Positions 10,229 through 25,857 are shown, counted from the stretch's first letter. The stretch: 35,844 nucleotides of DNA from Paulinella micropora (GCA_009731375.1 BJOX01000308.1:630447-666290), one strand, 5' to 3'. Made by a program: numbers and translations. Notes: generated by a model from the sequence alone, not told the origin.

Positions 10229-10645
10229 GTAGGTAGGTATGTAGGTAGGTATGTAGGTAGAATGGCAACAATGGCGTGGAGGTTTGCAGGTAGGTAGGTA
10301 GGTAGGTAGGTAGGTAGGTAGGTAGGTAGGTAGGTAGGTAGGTAGAATGGGCAACAATTGCGTAGGTAGGTAGGTAGGTAGGTAGGTAGGTAGGTAGGTA
10401 TGTAGGTAGGTAGGTAGGTAGGTATGTGAGTAGGTGTGTAGGTAGAATGGGCAACAATGGCGTGGAGGTTTGTAGGTAGGTCGGTAGGTATGTAGGTAGG
10501 TATGTATGTAGGTATGTAGGTGGTTGTGTAGGTAGAATGCCAACAATGGCGTGGAGGTTTGTAGGTAGGCATGTAGGTGGGTAGGTAGGTATGTAGGTAT
10601 TATGTTTGGAGGAGGTTTGTTTGCCAGAACTTGCCGTGCCCTTCC
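10229..10645. repeat. (GGTA)n array with family K tags
   Basis: GGTA/TGTA repeats with four copies of the family K tag (full near 10260, 10444 and 10534; shortened near 10344) and a unique end at 10598-10645 containing TTTGGAGGAGGTTTG. Confidence 0.9.
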
Positions 10646-10805
10646 TATCTATCTATCTATCTATCTATCTATATATCTATATATCTATCTATCTATCTAT
10701 CTATCTGTCTATCTATCTATCTATCTCTCTCTCTCTATCTTCTCTCTCTCTCTCTCTCTCCATCTATCCATCTATCCATCTATCCATCTATCTATCCATA
10801 TATCC

Positions 10806-10854
<49 letters not shown>

Positions 10855-10858
10855 CCTT
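10646..10858. repeat. (TATC)n array with CT and CCAT blocks
   Basis: TATC repeats are interrupted by (CT)n at 10724-10760 and CCATCTAT variants at 10760-10810. Confidence 0.95.
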
Positions 10859-12686
<1,828 letters not shown>

Positions 12687-12792
12687 NNNNNNNNNNNNNN
12701 NNNNNNNNNNNNNNNNNNNNNNNNNNNNNNNNNNNNNNNNNNNNNNNNNNNNNNNNNNNNNNNNNNNNNNNNNNNNNNNNNNNNNNNNNNNN
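12687..12792. other. Sequence gap (106 N)
   Basis: Unresolved bases between family G copy 1 and the pentanucleotide array. Its true content is unknown. Confidence 0.95.
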
Positions 12793-13544
<752 letters not shown>

Positions 13545-13635
<91 letters not shown>

Positions 13636-13822
13636 CCGATGCTTTTATCCATACTCGAACCTCGTACCCCGTGGCCAACTGTCCTCTTCATAGACATACG
13701 CTTCCAACTATGTATGTATGTATGTATGTATGTATGTATGTATGTATGTATGTGTACAACATGGCCAACTATCCTCTTCATAGCCATACGCTTCTAACTA
13801 CATACATAGATAAAAGCATCGG

Positions 13823-13859
<37 letters not shown>

Positions 13860-13904
13860 ATCTTTCTGTCTTTCTATCTTTCTATCTTTCTATCTATCTA
13901 TCTT

Positions 13905-13943
<39 letters not shown>

Positions 13944-13958
13944 GTCTATCTATCTATC
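13545..13958. repeat. Inverted GATA/TATC pair with family H islands in the loop
   Basis: (GATA)n at 13545-13634 and (TATC)n at 13824-13958 are inverted. They are edged by a matching pair ACCGATGCTTTTATC (13635) and GATAAAAGCATCGGT (13810). The loop holds two family H islands (about 13667 and 13758) and a TATG array. Confidence 0.85.
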
Positions 13959-13992
13959 CTCGTACTCCATGGCCAACTGTCCTCTTCACAGT

Positions 13993-14081
<89 letters not shown>

Positions 14082-14122
14082 GTAGGTAGGTAGGTAGGTA
14101 GGTAGGTAGGTAGGTAGGTAGG

Positions 14123-14218
<96 letters not shown>

Positions 14219-14259
14219 AAGATAGATAGGTAGATAGATAGAAATATAGATAGATAGAT

Positions 14260-14312
<53 letters not shown>

Positions 14313-14467
14313 CATAGATACATAGATACATAGATAGATAGATAGATAGATAGATAGAACGCTTCCAACTACATACATACATACATACATACATACATAC
14401 CTTGCGCCTGTGCCTTCCTCAGTCCTAGCACATAACACACATATACATACATACATACATACATACA

Positions 14468-14498
<31 letters not shown>

Positions 14499-14518
14499 CA
14501 TACATACATAAAACACAC

Positions 14519-14549
<31 letters not shown>

Positions 14550-14829
14550 TGTATGTATGTATGTATGTATGAATACTCCGTGGCCAACTGTCCTCTTCAT
14601 AGGCATACGCTTCCAACTATGTATGTATGTATGTATGTATGTATGTATGTATGTATGTATGTATGTACGTATGTACGCACGTATGCATGTATGTATGCAT
14701 GTATGTATGTATGTATGTATGCATGTATGTATGTATGTATGTATGTATGTATGTATGTATGTATGTATGTATGTATTTTGTATGTATACTCCATGCCCCT
14801 CTATCCACTTCATGGGCATCCGCTTCTGA

Positions 14830-14830
<1 letters not shown>
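13959..14830. repeat. GATA, TACA and TATG arrays carrying family H islands
   Basis: Family H is about 41 bp, with core GTGGCCAACTGTCCTCTTCA and GGCATACGCTTCCAACTA. Copies are at 13667, 13758, 13965 (shortened), 14358 (shortened), 14578 and 14789 (divergent). The minus strand of the core reads [17 protein letters not shown] peptide in each long copy. Between them are (GATA)n at 13993-14355, (TACA)n at 14372-14510 and (TATG)n at 14520-14570 and 14617-14776. Confidence 0.8.
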
Positions 14831-14891
<61 letters not shown>

Positions 14892-14935
14892 GTCTATCTA
14901 TCTGTCTATCTTTCTATCTCTATCTATCTGTCTAA

Positions 14936-14974
<39 letters not shown>

Positions 14975-15006
14975 CTATCCATCTATCTGTCTGTCTATCT
15001 ATCTAC

Positions 15007-15056
<50 letters not shown>

Positions 15057-15268
15057 GTCTGTCTGTCTATCTATCTCTATCTCTATCTCTATCTCTATCT
15101 ATAGCTATATATATATTTATGTATATGTATATATATATATATACATACATACATACATACATGCATACATACATACATGCATACATACATACATGCATGC
15201 ATACATACATACATGCATACATACATGCATACATACATGCATACACACGCGATGGCACTGACTCTGAA

Positions 15269-15324
<56 letters not shown>

Positions 15325-15596
15325 CTCTATCTCTCTCTATCTCGGTGATGGCGCTGAATCAGAAAAGTATACCTCTCTCTCTCTCTCTATCTATGTATCT
15401 ATGTATCTATGTATCTATGTATCTATGTATCTATCTATCTAATTTATGTAATCTATCTAATCTATCTATCTATCTATCTATCTATCTATTTTTATATCTA
15501 TCTGTCTCTCTCTCTCTCATATATATATACATATATATAATTCATTTATTTATTTATTTATTTATTTAGTTATTTATTTATGTATATATCTCCTTC
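14831..15596. repeat. TATC, TACA, CT and TA arrays with two family N islands
   Basis: (TATC)n runs to 15104, (TACA)n at 15140-15245, (CT)n at 15271-15340, TATC and TATG blocks, then AT-rich repeats and (TTTA)n to the gap. Short islands GATGGCACTGACTCTGAAAA (15250) and GGTGATGGCGCTGAATCAGA (15344) are related. The second has an inverted copy at 17228. Confidence 0.9.
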
Positions 15597-16130
15597 NNNN
15601 NNNNNNNNNNNNNNNNNNNNNNNNNNNNNNNNNNNNNNNNNNNNNNNNNNNNNNNNNNNNNNNNNNNNNNNNNNNNNNNNNNNNNNNNNNNNNNNNNNNN
15701 NNNNNNNNNNNNNNNNNNNNNNNNNNNNNNNNNNNNNNNNNNNNNNNNNNNNNNNNNNNNNNNNNNNNNNNNNNNNNNNNNNNNNNNNNNNNNNNNNNNN
15801 NNNNNNNNNNNNNNNNNNNNNNNNNNNNNNNNNNNNNNNNNNNNNNNNNNNNNNNNNNNNNNNNNNNNNNNNNNNNNNNNNNNNNNNNNNNNNNNNNNNN
15901 NNNNNNNNNNNNNNNNNNNNNNNNNNNNNNNNNNNNNNNNNNNNNNNNNNNNNNNNNNNNNNNNNNNNNNNNNNNNNNNNNNNNNNNNNNNNNNNNNNNN
16001 NNNNNNNNNNNNNNNNNNNNNNNNNNNNNNNNNNNNNNNNNNNNNNNNNNNNNNNNNNNNNNNNNNNNNNNNNNNNNNNNNNNNNNNNNNNNNNNNNNNN
16101 NNNNNNNNNNNNNNNNNNNNNNNNNNNNNN
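15597..16130. other. Sequence gap (534 N)
   Basis: Unresolved bases. The right edge is a run of 19 C. Confidence 0.95.
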
Positions 16131-16382
16131 CCCCCCCCCCCCCCCCCCCTCTTCCTGTCAATGAAGTGGACAGTGGGGCATAGTGTGTCCGGATGATTGA
16201 TTGATTGATTGGTTGGTTGGTTGGTTGGTCCGGTCTGGTCTGGTCTGGTCTGGTCTGGTCTGGTCTGGTCTGGTAAGGCTGGGTTGGGTTGGGTTGGGTT
16301 AATTGATTGATTGATTGATTGATTGAGTGTAACAAGAGTCGTTCTTAAGCAATATCACAAAATCATTGCGATGTACATGTAC

Positions 16383-16440
<58 letters not shown>

Positions 16441-16535
16441 TATGTATAGCTATATATAGCTATATATAGCTATATGTATGTACGTATGTATTTATGTATG
16501 TAAGAGAGAGAGAGAGGGGGGGGGGGGGGGGGGGG
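16131..16535. repeat. poly-C, GATT/GGTT/GGTCT/GGGTT arrays, CT, TA and poly-G
   Basis: C19 at 16131-16149, then an island of about 45 bp whose minus strand resembles the divergent family H copy (ATGCCCC, TCCACTTCAT). After that come (GATT)n, (GGTT)n, (GGTCT)n, (GGGTT)n and (GATT)n at 16187-16327, a unique 50 bp, (CT)n, (TA)n and G20 at 16516-16535. Confidence 0.85.
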
Positions 16536-17150
16536 NNNNNNNNNNNNNNNNNNNNNNNNNNNNNNNNNNNNNNNNNNNNNNNNNNNNNNNNNNNNNNNNN
16601 NNNNNNNNNNNNNNNNNNNNNNNNNNNNNNNNNNNNNNNNNNNNNNNNNNNNNNNNNNNNNNNNNNNNNNNNNNNNNNNNNNNNNNNNNNNNNNNNNNNN
16701 NNNNNNNNNNNNNNNNNNNNNNNNNNNNNNNNNNNNNNNNNNNNNNNNNNNNNNNNNNNNNNNNNNNNNNNNNNNNNNNNNNNNNNNNNNNNNNNNNNNN
16801 NNNNNNNNNNNNNNNNNNNNNNNNNNNNNNNNNNNNNNNNNNNNNNNNNNNNNNNNNNNNNNNNNNNNNNNNNNNNNNNNNNNNNNNNNNNNNNNNNNNN
16901 NNNNNNNNNNNNNNNNNNNNNNNNNNNNNNNNNNNNNNNNNNNNNNNNNNNNNNNNNNNNNNNNNNNNNNNNNNNNNNNNNNNNNNNNNNNNNNNNNNNN
17001 NNNNNNNNNNNNNNNNNNNNNNNNNNNNNNNNNNNNNNNNNNNNNNNNNNNNNNNNNNNNNNNNNNNNNNNNNNNNNNNNNNNNNNNNNNNNNNNNNNNN
17101 NNNNNNNNNNNNNNNNNNNNNNNNNNNNNNNNNNNNNNNNNNNNNNNNNN
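16536..17150. other. Sequence gap (615 N)
   Basis: Unresolved bases. The left edge is G20 and the right edge is a (GA)n array. Confidence 0.95.
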
Positions 17151-17831
<681 letters not shown>

Positions 17832-18020
17832 GATGAAATATCGACTAATGTCAGAAAAAAGGAGCTTCTGATTTCGTCAACCAGGAAGTCTGTGGGTAAA
17901 GTATTAACCCGATGCCCAGCTAAGCCGTGATGTTTGCACGGAAGGGACTGATACAGGCAATACCAAAGCTCCCTAGTACCAGGCGGGGCCAGGGCTCGTT
18001 CCATAAAGCGCCCCTTGCAG
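17832..18020 (-). mobile_element. Family G element, copy 3 (cut by gap)
   Basis: 189 bp from the standard junction to CCCCTTGCAG, where a 75-base gap begins. The minus-strand frame through MERALAPPGTRELW, LPTDFLV and [11 protein letters not shown] is unbroken here. Confidence 0.65.
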
Positions 18021-18095
18021 NNNNNNNNNNNNNNNNNNNNNNNNNNNNNNNNNNNNNNNNNNNNNNNNNNNNNNNNNNNNNNNNNNNNNNNNNNN
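18021..18095. other. Sequence gap (75 N)
   Basis: Unresolved bases between family G copy 3 and a GATA array. Confidence 0.95.
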
Positions 18096-18098
18096 ATT

Positions 18099-18190
<92 letters not shown>
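18096..18190. repeat. (GATA)n array
   Basis: Perfect repeats ending at the family F junction. Confidence 0.95.
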
Positions 18191-18193
<3 letters not shown>

Positions 18194-18273
18194 GAGATGT
18201 CGCAAAGGAATGTAAACCTTGCAAAGGAACGCAGTTTCACATCAAACAATAATTTGTGTACTGTGCATGTGTC

Positions 18274-18274
<1 letters not shown>
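18191..18274 (-). mobile_element. Family F fragment, copy 2
   Basis: Matches 5955-6036 with four or five base changes, then stops at GTGTC where GATA begins, earlier than copy 1. The frame [18 protein letters not shown] is kept. Confidence 0.55.

Positions 18275-18933
<659 letters not shown>

Positions 18934-19009
<76 letters not shown>
18934..19009. repeat. (GATA)n array
   Basis: Short perfect array between family G copies 4 and 5. Confidence 0.95.
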
Positions 19010-19012
<3 letters not shown>

Positions 19013-19389
19013 GAGATATCGACTAATGTCAGAAAAAAGGAGCTTCTGATTTCGTCAACCAAGGAAGTCTGTGGGTAAAGTATTAACCCGATGCCCAGCT
19101 AAGCCGTGATGTTTGCACGGAAGGGACTGATACAGGCGATACCAATACCTCCCTAGTACCAGGCGGGGCCAGGGCTCGTTCCATAAAGCGCCCCTTGCAG
19201 AACGAGCTCCCACCTCCATTACAGAGGGCCCAGTAAGCAGATGGAGTTTCGAGACTATTCGACAATCTAGTATAAACCGACAGAGCACTGTGGGTTGTAT
19301 TCCGGGCTCAACAAGCGAGAAAGGGCACCCTGAGGGAACAGGATTGTGCTTCCCGTCGCTATTTCGGCATGTGACTTATAGGCAGATAC

Positions 19390-19390
<1 letters not shown>
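19010..19390 (-). mobile_element. Family G element, copy 5
   Basis: About 380 bp from the standard junction to GACTTATAGGC, where GATA starts. The hairpin arm is mutated (GAGACTATTCGACAATCT). Confidence 0.65.
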
Positions 19391-19450
<60 letters not shown>

Positions 19451-19608
19451 CTATCTATCTATCTATCTATCTATCTATCTGAGATAAGAGCCTCTCAGTA
19501 CTATCTCGCTACACACCGCTTTATATATGTATATATATATATAATATATATATACATATATATATGTATCAGTAGTGTCACACACCACCAAGATCATTAC
19601 TACTACTA

Positions 19609-19645
<37 letters not shown>

Positions 19646-19669
19646 CATCTATCCATCTATCTATTCTTC
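19391..19669. repeat. Inverted GATA/TATC pair, family O copy, TA and ACT repeats
   Basis: (GATA)n at 19391-19449 meets (TATC)n at 19451-19480 with no spacer. Then come a divergent family O island (19481-19515), (TA)n near 19522-19567, a unique 40 bp, (ACT)n and TATC. Confidence 0.85.
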
Positions 19670-19915
19670 TACTTCTTTCTTCTTCTTCTTCTTCTTCTTC
19701 TTCTTCTTCTTCTTCGTCTTGTTGCTCCTCCTCCTCCTCCTGCTCCTCCTCTTCCTCCTCCTCCTCCTCCTCCTTCTCCCTCCTCCTCCTGATTCTCCTC
19801 TTCCTCCTGCTCCTCCTTCTTCTTCCTCCTCCTCCTCCTCCTCCTGCTTCTTCTGCTGCTTCTTCCTCCTCCTCCTCCTCCTCCTCCTCCTGCTTCTTCT
19901 GCTGCTGCTTCTTCT

Positions 19916-19950
<35 letters not shown>

Positions 19951-20167
19951 GTCTTCTTCTTTCTCTTCTTCTTCTTCTTCTTCTTCTTCTTCTTCTTCTT
20001 CTTCCTCCTCCTCCTCCTCCTCTTCTTCTTCTTCCTCTTCTTCCTCTTCTTCCTCCTCCTCTTCCTCTTCCTCTTCTTCTTCTTCCTCTTCTTCTTCCGC
20101 CTCCTCTCCTTCTTCTTCTCCTCCTCCTCCTCCTCCCCCTCCCCCCCCCCCCCCCCCCCCCCCCCCC
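19670..20167. repeat. 500-bp polypyrimidine tract (CTT/CCT)n ending in poly-C
   Basis: The plus strand is almost pure C and T, with only scattered G or A, in TTC and CTC trinucleotides. It finishes in C27 at 20141-20167 next to a 10-base gap. The long Leu- and Ser-rich frame it contains is a repeat by-product. Confidence 0.95.
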
Positions 20168-20177
20168 NNNNNNNNNN

Positions 20178-20805
<628 letters not shown>

Positions 20806-20808
<3 letters not shown>

Positions 20809-21281
20809 TGTTTAATCTATGGGCGTGGCTTAGCTTGAAAGCCATGGCCTCCTATACTACCCCCGGACAAGAACTTTCAGCACCGGCCAAGCTGCACACC
20901 AACCACTGTCTCGCTGTGGTTGGTGTCTGTGCCCAGTTCAAGCCGAAAGGTAGCCGAGCCCTTTTGAACTATACGGGACAACACTAGAACACTCCCCAGG
21001 AGCGCGTGCCCTAAGGAGANNNNNNNNNNTGCCCTAAGGAGATGATGTCACACGCAAGTCGAGGTTTCAGGAGTTCACGCTCGTTGTGAGTTACCTTCTA
21101 CAACCCCGACTTCATCAACCCTTTGCATCACGCCCCGACTTCATCAGCCATGGTCAGGAGTTGGTTGCCTGTTTAGCCCTTGCGCTGCGCGCGATTAACG
21201 GCGGACACAAAATCGTCATTGTAGGAGATAGTTAGATCTGAACCCCAGGCTGAGTTGCCAGTGGCAGAGACCGTCTCCAGG

Positions 21282-21283
<2 letters not shown>
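20806..21283 (-). mobile_element. LINE 3' end with terminal ORF remnant and (TATC)n tail
   Basis: On the minus strand a 35-codon frame from 21280 to a TAA at 21173 reads LETVSATGNSAWGSDLTISY then NDDFVSAVNRAQRKG. It looks like the last part of a protein. About 370 bp of non-coding sequence follows, ending ATTAAACATATC and then (TATC)n. Family D ends the same way (ACCAAACATATC). The non-coding part has a perfect 11-bp hairpin (ACACCAACCAC, 9-base loop, GTGGTTGGTGT) at 20896-20926 and a repeated CCCGACTTCATCA. A 3' UTR after a truncated ORF with a simple tail suits a non-LTR retrotransposon. The family is not recognised. The 10-N run at 21020 appears spurious. Confidence 0.5.

Positions 21284-21319
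<36 letters not shown>
21284..21319. repeat. (GATA)n, short
   Basis: About nine units between the LINE end and family B copy 3. Confidence 0.9.
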
Positions 21320-21483
21320 AGTGAAGAATTTCGGCCACCTCAAATTTTGGCAAAAAAAAAATAACTTATCTTGCGGTGAAAAGACAGGGAAGAATTCCGG
21401 CCACCCAAAGTTTTGTGCAAAAACAACGTATTCTGCGGTGAAAAATCACTGGCCGAAATATTTCCTGGCCGAAATTTTTCACT
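21320..21483 (-). mobile_element. Family B short inverted-repeat element, copy 3 (inverted)
   Basis: Opposite orientation to copies 1 and 2. Both termini are clear: AGTGAAGAATTTCGGCCACC at the left and GGCCGAAATTTTTCACT at the right. The inner block GGCCACCCAAAGTTTTGTGC is the complement of the signature in the other copies. Confidence 0.75.
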
Positions 21484-22080
<597 letters not shown>

Positions 22081-22389
22081 GGTGGGTGTGCGTTATTATT
22101 CTTGCCACGATCATCATGATGAAGATGATGATAAAGATGATGAAGATGATGAAGATGATGATGAAGATGATGATGGCGGTGACGATAAAGATGATGATGA
22201 AGATGATAAAGATGATGGTGATGATGATGATGATGGTGGTGATGGTGATGATGATGATGATGATGATGATGGTGGTGATGATGATGATGATGATGATGAT
22301 GAAGATGATGATGAAGATGATAAAGAATGTTGTCATGATGATGATGGTGGTGATGGTGATGATGATGATGACGATGGTGATGGTGGTGA

Positions 22390-22423
<34 letters not shown>

Positions 22424-22695
22424 GGTGGTGATGGTGATGATGATGATGATGATGATGATGATGGTTATGGTGATGGTGATGGTGATGATGATGATGATGG
22501 TGGTGATGATGGTGGTGATGATGATGGTGATGGTTATGGTGATGGTGGTGATGATGATGATGATGATGGTGATGATGGTGGTAATGGTGATGGTGATGAT
22601 GATGATGATGATGATGATGAAGATGATGAAGATGATAAAGATGATGGTGATGATGATGATGGTGATGATGGTGATGGTGATGATGGTGGTGATGG

Positions 22696-22727
<32 letters not shown>

Positions 22728-22940
22728 GTTATGGTGATGGTGATGATGATGGTGATGATGATGGTGATGATGATGATGATGATGATGGTTATAGTGGTGA
22801 TGATGATGATGATGATGATGGTGATGGTGATGATGGTGGTGATGGTAATGATGACGATGATGATGATGATGAAGACGATAAAGATGATGGTGATGATGAT
22901 GATGATGATGGTGATGGTGGTGATGGTGATGATGGTGATG

Positions 22941-22972
<32 letters not shown>

Positions 22973-23169
22973 GATGGTGATGATGGTGGTGATGGTGATG
23001 GTGGTGATGGTGATGATGATGATGATGATGGTTATGGTGGTTATGGTGATGATGATGATGATGATGGTTATGGTGATGGTGATGATGGTGATGATGGTGA
23101 TGATGATGGTGATGGTGATGATGATGATGATGATGATGATGGTGATGATGGTGATGATGGTGGTGATGG

Positions 23170-23219
<50 letters not shown>

Positions 23220-23470
23220 ATGATGATGATGATGGTGATGATGGTGGTGATGGTGGTGGTGGTGATGATGATGATGATGATGATGATGGTTATGGTGATG
23301 ATGATGGTGATGATGGTGGTGATGGTGATGATGATGATGATGATGATGATGATGGTTATGGTGATGGTGGTGATGGTGGTGATGGTGGTGATGATGGTGA
23401 TGATGATGATGATAATGATGATGATGATGATGATGGTGATGGTGATGATGAAAGTATGATGACAAGGACG
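22081..23470. repeat. (GAT)n/(GGT)n array, about 1.4 kb
   Basis: GAT with GGT, GAA and AAA codon-sized variants. The plus strand gives a long Asp/Gly frame and the minus strand a long His frame. The variants change whole triplets, which reflects repeat turnover rather than coding constraint. Confidence 0.95.
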
Positions 23471-23782
<312 letters not shown>

Positions 23783-23978
23783 AATAGTGCTTCTCTGTCA
23801 ATGGCTGATGCAAATCTGCACATGCGCCTCCGTCGTCTCACCCGTGAGGGGAGTACGAAGAATTGACGATAGGCTCTAATGACACCCCCGCAAGGGCAGT
23901 TCCAACACTTCCAGACGGACCGGTATGTTCAATGAAAATACTGGTGGCACCGACGGGAATCGAACTGGCGACAGGGCC

Positions 23979-23979
<1 letters not shown>
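23783..23979 (-). mobile_element. tRNA-derived SINE, copy 1 (head truncated)
   Basis: On the minus strand the B box GTTCGATTCC (23956-23965) is intact, followed by CCCGTCGGTGCCACCAG and a body of about 150 bp. The tail is CAGCCATTGACAGAGAAGCA then (ATT)n-type repeat. The part carrying the A box is missing; AAT repeats replace it just upstream of GGCCCTGTCGCCA. Confidence 0.75.
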
Positions 23980-24237
<258 letters not shown>

Positions 24238-24620
24238 ATATTGATCTGTCATGGCTGAGCCCGAGGGCCATGCGCCTCCATCCCTCGACCCAACAGGGAC
24301 TACAGTATGTTGGGGAGGGAAGAATGACTCTAACCATCCTGCATAGAAGGCCCCAAAAGGAAGTCCCTACTACCCGCACAGTGTCGGGTACCTTGCAGGA
24401 AATCAACTACAAATGATTGATCTTCCCCGCGTGAGACCTCCACGAGACTGGGTAGGGCCCGTATGGAGGTACTCACAGGGGTAGCAGACATTTCATGCGG
24501 TCTGCCAGAGCATGAGGACGTTTTGTGGTAAGTATCTGGGACGCCTCGAAACCCGTCACCACCCCTAGATCGCGGAATATAAATACCCCTTTGATCCCAC
24601 ATGGTGTATGTCTTATAAAA
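24238..24620 (-). mobile_element. LINE-like 3' region sharing the SINE tail
   Basis: The minus strand carries a stop-free frame of about 90 codons including GDGFRGVPDTYHKTSSCSGR, LPSLVEVSRGEDQSFVVDFL and a stop after LLGPSMQDG near 24330. The last 60 bp (GATGGAGGCGCATGG then CTCAGCCATGACAGATC) match the 3' end of the two SINE copies and pass into TA and (ATT)n. SINEs commonly borrow the 3' tail of the LINE that mobilises them. No reverse transcriptase motif is visible, so this assignment rests on the shared tail. Confidence 0.4.
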
Positions 24621-24796
24621 AACAACACAACGACATGGCCTCGGAACCAACACAACAACATAGCCTCGGAACCCACATCGACATAGCCTCGGAACCCACA
24701 CAACAACAGAGCCTCGGAACCAACACAACAACATAGCCTCGGAACCAACACAACAACATAGCCTCGGAGCCAACACAACGACATAGCCTCGAAACC
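24621..24796. repeat. 25-bp minisatellite, seven units
   Basis: Unit AACACAACAACATAGCCTCG plus GAACC, with units of 23-28 bp. The minus strand has no stop in the repeat, so frames such as GSEAMLLCWFRGYVVVLVPR rotate from unit to unit. Confidence 0.9.
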
Positions 24797-24855
24797 AGTG
24801 GGAAGAGGCCCAACCACCTCCTCTTCCCGTGGGGTGCCATACTGTGCACCCCTCC

Positions 24856-24889
<34 letters not shown>

Positions 24890-24903
24890 TAATAATAATG
24901 ATA
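24797..24903. other. Unique spacer with hairpin, then (AAT)n
   Basis: GGGAAGAGG and CCTCTTCCC form a 9-bp stem at 24800-24829. AAT repeats run from 24855 to the SINE 3' end. Confidence 0.6.
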
Positions 24904-25194
24904 ATAGTGCTTCTCTGTCAATGGCTGATGCATTTCTGCCCCATGCGCCTCCATCGTCTCACCCGTGAGGGGAGTACGAAGAATTGACGATAGGCTCTAA
25001 TGACACCCCCGCAAGGGCAGTTCCAACACTTCCAGACGGACCGGTATGTTCAATGAAAATACNNNNNNNNNNNNNNNAAATACTGGTCCAGACGGACCGG
25101 TATGTTCAATGAAAATACTGGTGGCACCGACGGGAATCGAACTGGCGACAGGGCCCAGATGGTAGAACTTGACCACTGGGCTATCACGGTGTCC
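24904..25194 (-). mobile_element. tRNA-derived SINE, copy 2 (head complete)
   Basis: Read on the minus strand from 25194: GGACACCGTGA, then A box TAGCCCAGTGG (25183-25173), then B box GTTCGATTCC (25142-25133) about 30 bases later. The tRNA-like 3' side is CCCGTCGGTGCCACCAG, whose GGTG can pair with the 5' CACC. The body and tail match copy 1, ending CATTGACAGAGAAGCACTAT and (ATT)n. Spacing and box sequences fit an RNA polymerase III internal promoter. The 15-N run at 25063-25077 sits within an apparent duplicated stretch, which is probably an assembly fault. Confidence 0.8.
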
Positions 25195-25313
25195 AATAAT
25201 AATGATAATAATAATAGCAATAATAATAGCAGGAGATACCAGACTCGTCGTCATCAACACCTACCGATAGAGATAGATAGATAGATAGATAGTTAGGTAG
25301 GTAGGTAGGTAGG

Positions 25314-25404
<91 letters not shown>

Positions 25405-25435
25405 AGGTGGCACTTGATACAGGATAATTAATTGT
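25195..25435. repeat. (AAT)n, family E copy 1, GGTA and GATA arrays
   Basis: AAT repeats to 25230, a family E fragment (25231-25272, GAGATACCAGACTCGTCGTC, ATCAACACCTACCGATAGAG), GGTA at 25296-25315, GATA to 25402 and about 30 unique bases. Confidence 0.85.
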
Positions 25436-25696
25436 TTTCACCACCGCGAAATTTTTTTGGAAAAATTAGACATCTGGACCCGTCCCGAGTAAGATGGTCA
25501 CTTGACTGTGAAGCGCTGTGGCCCATTGTGCTAGCCATTGAATTTTTCCAGGCCATGGCTAGCACAATGCTGACCACGTGGCCATGGACATGTGAACATC
25601 CCAACTTTTTTGTGTGGCCATGGTCACTTTTCACAGTCAAGTGACCACACTGCTCCGACTGGGACCAAATGTCTCGTGATTTTGATGCGGTGAAAA
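25436..25696. mobile_element. Family A foldback element, copy 3 (complete)
   Basis: Outer inverted ends (TTTCACCACCGCG to TGATGCGGTGAAAA, GGTCACTTGACTGTGAA to TTCACAGTCAAGTGACC) surround an inner perfect 15-bp inverted pair: CATTGTGCTAGCCAT at 25524 and ATGGCTAGCACAATG at 25555. The core ATTGAATTTTTCCA is shared with copy 1 and, as its complement, with copy 2. Confidence 0.75.
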
Positions 25697-25749
25697 CAAA
25701 TAATAAGTTGTGTAGTTGTGTGAGATGGTGTGTGACCAGGGGGTGAGTT

Positions 25750-25832
<83 letters not shown>

Positions 25833-25857
25833 TGTGAGCACCGTCCAGTGGAGATAT
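25697..25857. repeat. Unique spacer, (GA)n and truncated family E
   Basis: About 55 unique bases, (GA)n at 25752-25830, then GTGTGAGCACCGTCCAGTGG and AGATA, the left part of family E, running into GGT repeats. Confidence 0.8.

Noticed and set aside
9577-10565. Family K tags in GGTA arrays read as a CRISPR array
   Set aside because: Here the supposed repeats are irregularly spaced and the spacers are simple GGTA repeats.
25133-25194. Functional tRNA gene
   Set aside because: A and B boxes and a partial acceptor pair are present, but the sequence continues into a repeated body and ATT-type tail with a second copy nearby, which fits a SINE. The anticodon arm is not convincing.
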